Assembly: GCA_002426555.1 (NCBI GenBank)
Contig: DIQU01000091.1
Coordinates: 4,849-28,578 of the forward strand
Reading direction: 5' to 3'
Source of the DNA: Firmicutes bacterium UBA5454
GTDB lineage: Bacteria; Bacillota; Clostridia; Caldicoprobacterales; DTU083
Length of the DNA stretch: 23,730 bases
The notes below the pieces were generated by a model. It was not told the DNA's origin. It ran no database searches and saw only the letters and a list, made by a program, of their open reading frames with translations. Position 1 is the first letter of the stretch. Each line of letters begins with the position of its first letter. This document shows positions 1 through 6,530 of the stretch, piece by piece. The position numbers and the translations under genes are program-made.

Positions 1-443
1 TGATTAGAGAGTTTGAGCTGCATGCAAAGCTGATTGAGCGTAAAAATACATATGTAGTGTATTTAAAAGAAGGAGAGCATATTGTTAATCTTCTTAGCTT
101 AATAGGTGCCCATACTGCCTTGCTTAACTTTGAGAATATACGGATATATAAAGATATGCGCAATAACATCAATCGTATTGTTAATTGTGAAACGGCAAAC
201 CTGGGTAAGACCATCAATGCATCTTTGCGGCAAATAGAAAACATTAAATATATTGAAGATAGAATTGGTTTTGGTAATCTATCTCCTTCTCTCAGAGAAA
301 TCGCTGACTTGAGAATAAAGTATCCTGATGCCAGTCTGCGAGAATTAGGTGCTATGCTTTCACCGCAGATAGGAAAATCCGGTGTTAATCATCGTTTAGG
401 GAAATTGGATAAGATTGCAGAGGAACACCGTGAGAAGCTTTGA
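1..443 (+). CDS. whiA: WhiA, DNA-binding regulator (C-terminal part, 5' end outside window)
   Basis: The reading frame is open from base 3, upstream of the GTG at 57, so this is the C-terminal 146 residues of a longer gene. The sequence matches the WhiA C-terminal half closely: a KDMRN-type segment, VNCETAN, a SLRQIENI helix, then the helix-turn-helix with LRELG and GVNHRLGKL near the end. WhiA combines a homing-endonuclease-like N-terminal fold (not visible here) with this DNA-binding domain. It regulates sporulation genes in Streptomyces and affects division and chromosome segregation in Bacillus. It usually sits with rapZ and yvcK; here the next gene downstream is ireB, after a gap of about 100 bases. 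The GTG at 57 lies inside the conserved domain and is not a start. Confidence 0.95.
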   Translation, partial: IREFELHAKLIERKNTYVVYLKEGEHIVNLLSLIGAHTALLNFENIRIYKDMRNNINRIVNCETANLGKTINASLRQIENIKYIEDRIGFGNLSPSLREIADLRIKYPDASLRELGAMLSPQIGKSGVNHRLGKLDKIAEEHREKL

Positions 444-467
444 AAATTTGAGTATGATGCATATTAT
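440..467 (+). promoter_or_regulatory. candidate sigma-A promoter for the ireB cluster
   Basis: TTGAAA (440-445) and TATTAT (462-467) are separated by 16 bases and lie just after the whiA stop. Each box is close to consensus. The ireB start is about 80 bases downstream. No terminator hairpin is visible between whiA and this site, so read-through from whiA is also possible. Confidence 0.5.
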
Positions 468-545
468 AGTAGCAAAACCGAAGGGCATGTGGTATCATAA
501 AAGTAAAGCTGTGGAAGAATCAGGATAAGTTGGAGGGCAGTTGCT

Positions 546-815
546 ATGAGCAGGAAATTTGATGAAACCATGAAATTCAACCTGGCAAAAGAGACTTCGA
601 ATACCCCGGGAGAAATATTTACGGAGGTATTTCAAGCTTTAAAAGAAAAGGGCTATGATCCAATCAATCAAATGGTAGGATATTTAATTTCTGGTGATCC
701 TACATACATCACAAGTCACAAAAATGCCAGAGTATTAATACGACGACTGGAAAGAGATGAGCTCCTCGAAGAGCTGGTTCATTCTTATATGGAGAACAAT
801 GGATTGGGTGGATAA
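546..815 (+). CDS. ireB: IreB family regulatory phosphoprotein (UPF0297/YrzL)
   Basis: This 89-residue protein matches the IreB/UPF0297 family along its whole length: an N-terminal FDET segment, NTPGEIFTEVFQALKEKGY, the NQMVGYLISGDPTYITSHKNAR core, and a C-terminal helix with RDELLEELV. The family length is normally about 85-90 residues, so it is complete. In Enterococcus faecalis IreB is a small cytosolic substrate of the PASTA kinase IreK; it is phosphorylated on N-terminal threonines and negatively affects cephalosporin resistance. The Thr in FDET (residue 8) is the obvious equivalent, by inference. The start is set by GGAGGG at 532-537. The gene usually follows alaS and precedes ruvX; here alaS is absent and an oxidoreductase gene separates it from ruvX. 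Confidence 0.93.
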   Translation: MSRKFDETMKFNLAKETSNTPGEIFTEVFQALKEKGYDPINQMVGYLISGDPTYITSHKNARVLIRRLERDELLEELVHSYMENNGLGG

Positions 816-821
816 TCATTA

Positions 822-1766
822 ATGGAATATTGCAGCTTGGGTAACACTGGAGTCTTAGTATCACGCATCTGTTTTGGTGCACTTACCATCGGGCCCCTCC
901 AGAGAAATCTGTCTTTAAAAGAGGGCAGCCGTGTGCTCAATCATGCTATAGACTGCGGAATTAACTTTGTGGATACAGCCGACTTATATGAAACCTATCC
1001 TTATATTAAAGAAGCAATCAAGAGCAAGCCTGATTTGATTGTATCTACAAAGTCTTACGCTTATGATAACAAATCTGCACAGGAAACCTTAAACAGAGCG
1101 TTGAAAGGCATCGGTAGAGACTATGTGGATTTTTTTCTCCTCCATGAGCAAGAGAGTCATCTTACCTTGAAAGGGCATTACGAAGCACTGCAATTTTTTA
1201 TACGTCAGAAGGAAAAAGGTGTTATTCGCGGGGTTGGGATCTCTACTCATTTTATAGCAGCAGTAGTTGCAGCTGCTAAAATGAAGGAAATTGATGTTAT
1301 ACATCCTATTTTGAATATTAAAGGGACAGGTATTGTAGATGGAAATCGTGCAGCTATGGAACAAGCTGTTGCTCAGGCATGGAAGGCAGGAAAGGGCATT
1401 TACACAATGAAGCCCCTTGGCGGCGGGCATCTTTTGAAACAATATGAAGATGCCTTAAATTACATTAAAAGCTTTCCTTATGCCCATTCCATAGCCATAG
1501 GCATGCAGCGGGAAGAGGAAGTAGATGCAAATATCTGTTATTTCGCTGATGGTCGCATCGCCAATGATTTAAGCAGAAAGCTGAAGCAATATGACAGAGA
1601 GCTTATAGTAGAGTACTGGTGCCAGGGCTGCGGCAACTGTATAAAACAATGCAGTCAAGGTGCTTTGTCGCTTCAGGATGGAAAGGTGCAGGTAGACCAC
1701 AACAAGTGTATTCTTTGCGGTTATTGTGGTTCTGCATGTAAGGAATTGGCCATTAAAGTCATATGA
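822..1766 (+). CDS. aldo/keto reductase fused to a C-terminal 2[4Fe-4S] ferredoxin domain
   Basis: This is a 314-residue predicted cytosolic oxidoreductase. The N-terminal part (about 1-255) is an aldo/keto reductase TIM barrel. The catalytic tetrad is visible as Asp51 (VDTADLYE), Tyr56, Lys77 (VSTKS) and His108 (FLLHE). The C-terminal part carries two complete CxxCxxCxxxC motifs: Cys267, 270, 273, 277 and Cys296, 299, 302, 306, as in 8Fe-8S ferredoxins. Such fusions are common in anaerobes and suggest electron exchange with ferredoxin besides or instead of NAD(P)H; the substrate cannot be told. Its ATG is 6 bases after the ireB stop, with a GGTGG site inside the ireB end, so translation is probably coupled. 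It sits between ireB and ruvX, which are usually adjacent. Confidence 0.9.
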   Translation: MEYCSLGNTGVLVSRICFGALTIGPLQRNLSLKEGSRVLNHAIDCGINFVDTADLYETYPYIKEAIKSKPDLIVSTKSYAYDNKSAQETLNRALKGIGRDYVDFFLLHEQESHLTLKGHYEALQFFIRQKEKGVIRGVGISTHFIAAVVAAAKMKEIDVIHPILNIKGTGIVDGNRAAMEQAVAQAWKAGKGIYTMKPLGGGHLLKQYEDALNYIKSFPYAHSIAIGMQREEEVDANICYFADGRIANDLSRKLKQYDRELIVEYWCQGCGNCIKQCSQGALSLQDGKVQVDHNKCILCGYCGSACKELAIKVI

Positions 1767-1792
1767 AGCATTAAATGGGGGGATAATTACAT

Positions 1793-2209
1793 TTGAGGAT
1801 TTTATCCATGGATGTAGGCGACAAGAGAATCGGTATAGCAGTCAGCGATGAAATGGGCTTGACAGCTCACGGCCTTCCAACTCTGGAGCGTCGCAGCAAA
1901 AAATCCGATCTGGAATTTATTAAGAAAATTATTGATGAATACCAGCCGGAACGTATCGTCATTGGTCTTCCCAAGAATATGAACGGCAGTATTGGGCCTC
2001 AGGGGGAGAAAACCAAAACTTTTGCTGAAAACCTGAAAGAGCATCTTCAGCAGGAAATCCTGTTCTGGGATGAAAGGTTAAGCTCTGTATCTGCCCATAA
2101 GCTTATGATTCAGGCAGATGTCAGCAGAAAGAAGAGAAAGCAGCGGGTAGATCAAATAGCAGCTGTATTGATATTGCAAAACTACTTAGATTATCTTAAC
2201 CAAAAATGA
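1793..2209 (+). CDS. ruvX: RuvX/YqgF, RNase H-like pre-16S rRNA nuclease or Holliday junction resolvase-like protein
   Basis: The 138-residue protein has the YqgF fold motifs: MDVGDKRIGIAVSD at the N terminus (Asp7), IVIGLPKNMNGS near 55-66, WDERLSS (Asp93, Glu94) and VDQIAAVLILQNYL (Asp120). The family removes 5' extra sequence from pre-16S rRNA in E. coli; a Holliday-junction resolvase activity was proposed earlier from the fold and tested in some bacteria. The start is TTG at 1793, preceded by a run of six G at 1777-1782 at good spacing. The first ATG (1808) would cut into the first catalytic strand. The yrzB start follows 13 bases after the stop, with its ribosome binding site overlapping the ruvX end, so the two genes form one unit. 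Confidence 0.93.
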   Translation: MRILSMDVGDKRIGIAVSDEMGLTAHGLPTLERRSKKSDLEFIKKIIDEYQPERIVIGLPKNMNGSIGPQGEKTKTFAENLKEHLQQEILFWDERLSSVSAHKLMIQADVSRKKRKQRVDQIAAVLILQNYLDYLNQK

Positions 2210-2221
2210 GGAGAGTAAGCA

Positions 2222-2497
2222 ATGGATGAAGAAATGAACAATATCGTGGAGTTAATAGACGAAAACAATGAATTAATCAGTTTTGAGTATCTTATGTCTT
2301 TGGATTATGACGGTAAGGAATATATTGTTCTAATACCATTGAATCCTGAGATTGAGTCAGCCGAGGACGAAATCATAATTTTGCGAGTAGAACAAGACGA
2401 AGAAGGCAATGATTTTTATGAAGCCATCGAAGATGATAAAGAGCTGGATGATGTATTCGACGTTGTAAATCAGGTCTATGAGCAAACATTGAATTAG
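2222..2497 (+). CDS. yrzB: DUF1292 family acidic protein (YrzB-like)
   Basis: A 91-residue, very Asp/Glu-rich protein with the DUF1292 layout: an acidic start, FEYLMSLDYDGKEYIVL, and an IIILRVEQDEEGNDFYEAIED segment. The molecular function of the family is unknown. It is conserved in Firmicutes and usually lies directly downstream of ruvX, as here. GAGGAGAG at the end of ruvX serves as ribosome binding site. The gene is followed at once by a strong promoter for rpsB, so the upstream cluster ends here. Confidence 0.88.
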   Translation: MDEEMNNIVELIDENNELISFEYLMSLDYDGKEYIVLIPLNPEIESAEDEIIILRVEQDEEGNDFYEAIEDDKELDDVFDVVNQVYEQTLN

Positions 2498-2500
2498 CTA

Positions 2501-2529
2501 TTGATTCCAGAAAAAAGGTATGTTATACT
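2501..2529 (+). promoter_or_regulatory. strong sigma-A-type promoter for rpsB
   Basis: TTGATT (2501-2506), a 17-base spacer and TATACT (2524-2529), with a TG dinucleotide one base before the -10 box (extended -10). It starts 3 bases after the yrzB stop. It predicts a transcript with a leader of about 95-100 bases before rpsB. Confidence 0.8.
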
Positions 2530-2544
2530 ACTAAACGTGATTAC

Positions 2545-2604
2545 GCACCCTGTTTTACAACTCGGGTGCCTGAAGTACTAATTTCAGGGCTGCACGAAAA
2601 CAGG
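2545..2604 (+). promoter_or_regulatory. structured rpsB 5' leader, candidate S2 autoregulatory RNA
   Basis: Two competing folds can be drawn. Fold A: GCACCC (2545-2550) pairs with GGGTGC (2564-2569), followed by the hairpin CTGAA (2570-2574) / TTCAG (2583-2587). Fold B: CCTGTTTT (2549-2556) pairs with AAAACAGG (2597-2604), enclosing GTGC (2566-2569) / GCAC (2592-2595) and the same CTGAA/TTCAG hairpin. In fold A the loop TGTTTT could still meet AAAACA as a pseudoknot. The 8-bp long-range pairing ends just before a GGGGAGG (2603-2609) and 15 bases before the true Shine-Dalgarno sequence. The pairings are exact in the sequence; the role in S2 feedback is inference from how other ribosomal protein leaders work. 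Confidence 0.55.
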
Positions 2605-2632
2605 GGAGGAAAAACTCGAGGAGGTGAAAGAA

Positions 2633-3337
2633 ATGGCTGTTGTAACAATGAAACAGCTGCTGGAAGCCGGTGTTCATTTTGGACATCAAACACGCAGATG
2701 GAATCCTAAAATGGCTCCTTATATTTTTACGGATCGTAATGGTATCTACATTATTGACCTGCAAAAAACAGTTCGTAAAATGGAAGAAGCCTACAATTTT
2801 ATTCGTGATCTCGCTATGGAAGGCAAAGATATCCTAATGGTGGGAACCAAGAAGCAAGCACAAGAATCCGTCGAATACGAAGCAAAACGCTGCGGCATGT
2901 ATTATGTAAATCAGAGGTGGCTGGGCGGTATGCTCACCAATTTCAAAACCATTCGTCAGCGTATCAACCGATTAAATGAGTTGGATCAAATGGAGATTAA
3001 CGGATCTTTTGACGTGCTTCCCAAAAAAGAAGTTATAAAGCTTCGATTGGAAAGAGAAAAATTGGAAAAGAACCTGGGTGGTATCCGTGAAATGAAAAGG
3101 CTGCCGGGAGCAATATTTGTCGTTGATCCCAGAAAAGAACGTATTGCAATTGCAGAAGCCAGAAATCTAAACATTCCTGTAGTTGCCATAGTCGATACCA
3201 ACTGCGATCCGGATGAAATAGACTATGTAATCCCCGGAAATGATGATGCAATCAGAGCAGTAAAATTATTTGCTTCGAAAATCGCAGATGCAGTTTTGGA
3301 AGGTCACCAAGGTGAACAGGACAACGATGAAGAATAG
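2633..3337 (+). CDS. rpsB: 30S ribosomal protein S2
   Basis: A 234-residue protein matching uS2 throughout: MKQLLEAGVHFGHQTRRWNP at the N terminus, YIIDLQKT, the KQAQESV segment, NQRWLGGMLTNF, and PGAIFVVDPRKE followed by VAIVDTNCDPD. It ends in an acidic tail typical of Firmicutes S2. S2 binds late to the 30S subunit and helps position S1 or the mRNA platform. The start is ATG 2633, behind GAGGAGGTG (2619-2627); the frame is open back to a GTG at 2624, but that lies inside the Shine-Dalgarno sequence. The gene has its own promoter and structured leader and is followed by a strong terminator hairpin before tsf. Confidence 0.98.
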   Translation: MAVVTMKQLLEAGVHFGHQTRRWNPKMAPYIFTDRNGIYIIDLQKTVRKMEEAYNFIRDLAMEGKDILMVGTKKQAQESVEYEAKRCGMYYVNQRWLGGMLTNFKTIRQRINRLNELDQMEINGSFDVLPKKEVIKLRLEREKLEKNLGGIREMKRLPGAIFVVDPRKERIAIAEARNLNIPVVAIVDTNCDPDEIDYVIPGNDDAIRAVKLFASKIADAVLEGHQGEQDNDEE

Positions 3338-3349
3338 TTAAAGGATTGG

Positions 3350-3388
3350 GGGAAGAACTGGGGAAAGAAGCCCCATTCTTCCCTTTTT
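3350..3388 (+). terminator. intrinsic terminator between rpsB and tsf
   Basis: GGGAAGAA (3350-3357), a bulged C, TGGGG (3359-3363), loop AAAGAAG, CCCCA (3371-3375), TTCTTCCC (3376-3383), then TTTTT. This is a 13-bp stem with one bulge and a T run. No good promoter is visible between it and tsf, so tsf probably depends on partial read-through. Confidence 0.85.
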
Positions 3389-3419
3389 AAAGAATTTTTT
3401 AATAACCTTAAGCCCAGTA

Positions 3420-3449
3420 CCTAGCGCCTAAAAGCCTAGTGCCTAAAAT
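3420..3449 (+). repeat. tandem 15-bp imperfect repeat upstream of tsf
   Basis: Two adjacent 15-base copies, 3420-3434 and 3435-3449, share CCTAG-(C/T)-GCCTAAAA and differ at two positions. Preceding bases (CCAGTAC) look like a further decayed unit. On the other strand it reads as spaced CTAGG/TTAGG words about 7 bases apart. It ends 5 bases before the tsf ribosome binding site. It looks like non-coding repeat debris, not a gene part. Confidence 0.6.
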
Positions 3450-3468
3450 TGACAAAGGAGGAGTTAAC

Positions 3469-4116
3469 ATGATTTCTGCATCCAGTGTGAAAGAATTACG
3501 AGAACTGACCGGAGTAGGAATGATGGACTGTAAGCGTGCATTACAGGAAGCAGATGGTAATATGGAAAAAGCAGTAGAGATATTAAGAGAAAAGGGGCTT
3601 TCCGCAGCTGCTAAAAAAGCAGGCAGAATTGCCGCAGAGGGTATAGTTGAATCTTATATACATATAGGCGGCAAGATCGGAGTATTGGTGGAAGTCAACT
3701 GTGAAACTGATTTTGTTGCTAAAACAACAGAATTTAAATCTTTTGTAAGGGATATTGCCATGCATATTGCAGCTTCAAATCCACTATTCTTAAGCAAGGA
3801 TGAAGTACCAGAGGAGCATATCGCAAAAGAAAAGGAAATTTTGAGGGCACAGGCATTAAATGAGGGAAAACCTGAAAAAATCGTTAATAAAATGGTAGAA
3901 GGGCGTATAGAAAAATATTTTAAAGAAATATGTCTAATGGAACAGGCATTTGTCAAGGATACCGATAAAACCATCAGCAATCTGGTAAATGAGAAGATTG
4001 CCGAAATTGGTGAAAAAGTAAGCATTCGTCGATTTGTCCGCTACCAAATGGGTGAAGGTTTGGAAAAAAGACAGGACAATTTTGCCGACGAAGTGATGAG
4101 CCAGATAAAAGGTTGA
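3469..4116 (+). CDS. tsf: elongation factor Ts (short form)
   Basis: A 215-residue EF-Ts. The N-terminal UBA-like domain (VKELRELTGVGMMDCKRALQ) is clear, followed by the core with the EF-Tu-contacting VNCETDFVAKT motif and a C-terminal GE-KVSIRRFVRYQMGEGLEKR segment. It exchanges GDP for GTP on EF-Tu in the cytosol. E. coli and Bacillus proteins are about 280-295 residues; this one is the short form with a reduced core repeat, which is known from Thermus and several clostridia, so it is not a truncation. The start is ATG 3469 after AAAGGAGGAG (3454-3463); the in-frame GTG at 3439 lies in a repeat and is rejected. Hairpin terminators lie on both sides. Confidence 0.96.
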   Translation: MISASSVKELRELTGVGMMDCKRALQEADGNMEKAVEILREKGLSAAAKKAGRIAAEGIVESYIHIGGKIGVLVEVNCETDFVAKTTEFKSFVRDIAMHIAASNPLFLSKDEVPEEHIAKEKEILRAQALNEGKPEKIVNKMVEGRIEKYFKEICLMEQAFVKDTDKTISNLVNEKIAEIGEKVSIRRFVRYQMGEGLEKRQDNFADEVMSQIKG

Positions 4117-4123
4117 CAATAAA

Positions 4124-4150
4124 GGGGACACTTCTCGTGTTCTCTTTTTT
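4124..4150 (+). terminator. hairpin with T run between tsf and pyrH (terminator or attenuator)
   Basis: GGGGACAC (4124-4131) pairs with GTGTTCTC (4137-4144) through 8 bp including two G-U pairs, loop TTCTC, followed by six T. The stem is weaker than the one after rpsB, so it may only reduce transcription into pyrH-frr. Confidence 0.65.
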
Positions 4151-4168
4151 AAAGAAGGAGATTCTCGT

Positions 4169-4897
4169 ATGTATGTAGAAAACAGAAAGAGTCCCATTTA
4201 TAAAAGAGTGGTATTGAAATTGAGCGGAGAAGCCCTGGCAGGAGAACAAGGTCACGGATTCGACTATACCATACTCAACAAATTAGCAGACGAGCTTATT
4301 GAGATTAACGAATTGGGTGTTCAAGCAGCCATTGTGGTAGGCGGAGGAAACATCTGGAGAGGGCGGAACGGTATTGGTATGGATCGCAGTACAGCCGATT
4401 ATATGGGAATGCTGGCTACTGTTATCAATGCACTTGCTCTTCAAGATGCCCTTGAAAACAAAGGAATGCAAACCCGGGTTCAATCAGCCATTGAAATGCG
4501 CCAAGTGGCTGAACCTTATATCCGCAGAAGAGCCATCCGTCATTTGGAAAAGAACAGGGTGGTAATTTTTGCAGGTGGTACTGGAAATCCCTTTTTTTCA
4601 ACTGATACTACCGCTGCTCTCCGTGCTGCAGAAATCGAAGCTGAAGTAATTTTGTTAGCCAAGAACATAGATGCAGTTTATGATGATGATCCTCGAATAA
4701 ATCCAAATGCAAAGAAGTTGGATAATATCAGTTATATTGATGTTATTAATCAGGGGCTGACTGTTATGGATACCACTGCTGTTACATTGTGTATGGAAAA
4801 TAGAATTCCAATACAGGTATTCGGCTTAAGCAAACAGCAAAATATCAAAGCAGCCGTGATGGGAGAAAAATTAGGAACAATCATAAAGGAGGAGTAA
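4169..4897 (+). CDS. pyrH: UMP kinase
   Basis: A 242-residue amino-acid-kinase fold enzyme that phosphorylates UMP to UDP, feeding UTP, CTP and UDP-sugar pools. Visible motifs are KLSGEAL (17-23), VVGGGNIWRG (57-65), DYMGMLATVINALALQD, the FAGGTGNPFFSTDTTAALRA segment, AKNIDAVYDDDPR, and TVMDTTAVTLC near the C terminus. The length is normal for bacterial hexameric PyrH, which is activated by GTP and inhibited by UTP in many species. The start is ATG 4169 after GAAGGAG. frr follows 4 bases after its stop, with the frr ribosome binding site AAAGGAGGAG inside the pyrH end. This is the usual tsf-pyrH-frr order. Confidence 0.97.
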   Translation: MYVENRKSPIYKRVVLKLSGEALAGEQGHGFDYTILNKLADELIEINELGVQAAIVVGGGNIWRGRNGIGMDRSTADYMGMLATVINALALQDALENKGMQTRVQSAIEMRQVAEPYIRRRAIRHLEKNRVVIFAGGTGNPFFSTDTTAALRAAEIEAEVILLAKNIDAVYDDDPRINPNAKKLDNISYIDVINQGLTVMDTTAVTLCMENRIPIQVFGLSKQQNIKAAVMGEKLGTIIKEE

Positions 4898-4901
4898 GAC
4901 C

Positions 4902-5456
4902 ATGAAGGAACTATATAAGGAAACAACTAACAAAATGGAGAAAACACTACAGGTTTTGAAATCCGAACTTGCCAGTGTACGAGCAGGACGCGCCAACCCT
5001 CATGTGTTGGATCGAATCACTATAGACTATTACGGCACTCCTACCCCAATTAATCAAATAGGAAATATCAGTTCTCCTGAGCCAAGGCTGTTAGTCATTT
5101 CTCCCTGGGAGTCAAAACTGATTACTGCAATTGAAAAAGAGATTATGAAATCTGACATCGGTATCACTCCCAGCAATGATGGAAAAGTAATCCGCCTAAT
5201 TTTTCCTGAACTCACTGAAGAAAGACGAAGAGATTTGGTCAAGCTTATTAATAAATATGGTGAGGAGTCAAAAATTGCTGTTCGATCGATACGCAGGGAA
5301 GCCAATGACTCTTTGAAGAAAATGAAAAAAGCTGTCGATATTACCGAAGATGATCAAAAAACCGGTGAAGTAGAGGTTCAAAATATAACCGACGATCATA
5401 TTAGAAAAGTAGATGAGCTGGTAAAGGAAAAGGAAAAGGAGATCATGGAGTTTTGA
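4902..5456 (+). CDS. frr: ribosome recycling factor
   Basis: A 184-residue RRF, normal length. Motifs: LKSELASVRAGRANPHVLDRI near 18-38, YYGTPTPINQIGNIS, PEPRLLVISPWE, the DIGITPSNDGKVIRLIFPELTEERRRDLVK hinge region, and a long C-terminal helix. It splits post-termination 70S ribosomes together with EF-G. Its TGA stop overlaps the TTG of the next small ORF (TTGA, 5453-5456), so the small ORF is likely translated by coupling. Confidence 0.97.
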   Translation: MKELYKETTNKMEKTLQVLKSELASVRAGRANPHVLDRITIDYYGTPTPINQIGNISSPEPRLLVISPWESKLITAIEKEIMKSDIGITPSNDGKVIRLIFPELTEERRRDLVKLINKYGEESKIAVRSIRREANDSLKKMKKAVDITEDDQKTGEVEVQNITDDHIRKVDELVKEKEKEIMEF

Positions 5457-5674
5457 TAATCCCCGACCTGGTTGGTTTGACTGTAAAAGAGGCAGCACAA
5501 GTTTTGCTTGAAGCTTTTCCAAAGATATCCTATGAATTTCGAACCTATCACTCGCCTATAAGTAAGAATGAAAAGGATACAATAAATGTTGCTTACCTTG
5601 TCATTCGACAAAGAACCATAGAAGACAATAATCTGGAACTGATTATTTCACCATTCCCGAGGATGAATGAATAA
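5453..5674 (+). CDS. small single PASTA-like domain protein
   Basis: A 73-residue ORF starting at TTG 5453, overlapping the frr stop, with AGGAG at 5437-5441 and loose spacing of 11. The N terminus IPDLVGLTVKEAAQVLLEAF resembles the start of a PASTA repeat (P-x-x-x-G, then a helix with AA-x-x-L). The middle YLVIRQR and the end LELIISPF resemble the PASTA beta strands. It has no signal peptide or membrane segment, so one cytosolic PASTA-like fold is predicted. PASTA repeats normally lie outside the cell in Ser/Thr kinases and penicillin-binding proteins. The function is unknown. It is followed at once by a perfect terminator hairpin, so it closes the rpsB-frr region. Coding is supported by the overlap and by the domain pattern; the assignment is from pattern only. 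Confidence 0.7.
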   Translation: MIIPDLVGLTVKEAAQVLLEAFPKISYEFRTYHSPISKNEKDTINVAYLVIRQRTIEDNNLELIISPFPRMNE

Positions 5675-5698
5675 AAAGCAGCGTTCAAGCTGCTTTTT
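5673..5698 (+). terminator. intrinsic terminator after the PASTA-like ORF
   Basis: AAAAAGCAGC (5673-5682), loop GTTCAA, GCTGCTTTTT (5689-5698): a perfect 10-bp stem ending in T on the + strand and, by symmetry, usable from both directions. It separates the frr unit from uppS. Confidence 0.85.
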
Positions 5699-5733
5699 CA
5701 AATGCAGAGCTTAATGCAAAAAGGACGAGCAAA

Positions 5734-6516
5734 ATGAGCTGGAAAATACCATTTTATAGAAAGAGATTAAAGACAGAAACAGAATTGATTCACGCTGTTG
5801 AAGGAAGACCGATTCCGAAGCATATAGCTATCATTATGGATGGAAACGGCAGATGGGCAAAGGCGCGGAAGCTGCCCAGATCAGCTGGTCATCGCCAGGG
5901 AGTTGAAGTTTTACGGGACATCATAAGCATCTGCTCTCAGATTGCCATTAAGCACCTGACTCTATTTGCTTTTTCTACTGAAAACTGGAAACGATCGGAA
6001 GCCGAGATACAGACCCTTATGTCCCTTTTGGTTGAATTCCTGCAAAAAGAAATTGCAGAACTTCATGAAAAGGGTGTTAAAATTTGGATGCTGGGAGATA
6101 TGCAGGGTTTACCCGAGGAAGCTACCCGGGAAATAGAATATGCCATAAAACTGACGAAAAATAACAAAGGGTTGCAGGTAAATATTGCATTAAACTATGG
6201 AAGCCGTGTCGAGATTGTGCGAGCAGCTAAAAACATTGCCGAGGATATTTTAAAAGGCAGACTTACTCTTAATGATATCACTGAAGAATGTTTCTCTCAT
6301 TACCTGTATACCGATGGCATTCCTGATCCAGATCTCCTGATACGCACAAGCGGGGAATTCAGGTTGAGCAATTTCCTTTTATATCAATCCGCCTACACCG
6401 AGTTTCTTTTTACAAAAAAGCAGTTGTTATGGCCTGATTTTAATAGGCAGAAGCTGCTGGAATCTATTCTTGAATATCAGAATCGTTCACGAAGGTATGG
6501 TGGAATTACAGAATAG
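5734..6516 (+). CDS. uppS: isoprenyl transferase (undecaprenyl diphosphate synthase)
   Basis: A 260-residue cis-prenyltransferase. The catalytic Asp36 lies in IAIIMDGNGRWA, followed by GHRQGVE, TLFAFSTENWKRS, NIALNYGSR and PDPDLLIRTSGEFRLSNFLLYQSAY. It adds isopentenyl units in cis to farnesyl diphosphate to give the C55 carrier lipid for peptidoglycan and other envelope polymers; it works at the membrane surface. The ATG at 5734 has a moderate AAGGACGA site. It starts the uppS-cdsA-dxr-rseP cluster, which is conserved in many bacteria. No convincing promoter is visible between the preceding terminator and the gene. Confidence 0.96.
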   Translation: MSWKIPFYRKRLKTETELIHAVEGRPIPKHIAIIMDGNGRWAKARKLPRSAGHRQGVEVLRDIISICSQIAIKHLTLFAFSTENWKRSEAEIQTLMSLLVEFLQKEIAELHEKGVKIWMLGDMQGLPEEATREIEYAIKLTKNNKGLQVNIALNYGSRVEIVRAAKNIAEDILKGRLTLNDITEECFSHYLYTDGIPDPDLLIRTSGEFRLSNFLLYQSAYTEFLFTKKQLLWPDFNRQKLLESILEYQNRSRRYGGITE

Positions 6517-6530
6517 GAAGAGGTTTAAGC

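Noticed and set aside
1089..1442. 117-codon ORF on the - strand opposite the aldo/keto reductase
   Set aside because: Shadow of a gene with complete catalytic motifs; no recognisable product.
3439..3468. GTG start 10 codons upstream for tsf
   Set aside because: It lies in the 15-bp repeat and ahead of the strong Shine-Dalgarno sequence that serves ATG 3469.
4113..4118. Consensus TTGACA at the end of tsf as a pyrH promoter
   Set aside because: No -10 box at 16-18 bases; the downstream bases form the hairpin with T run.
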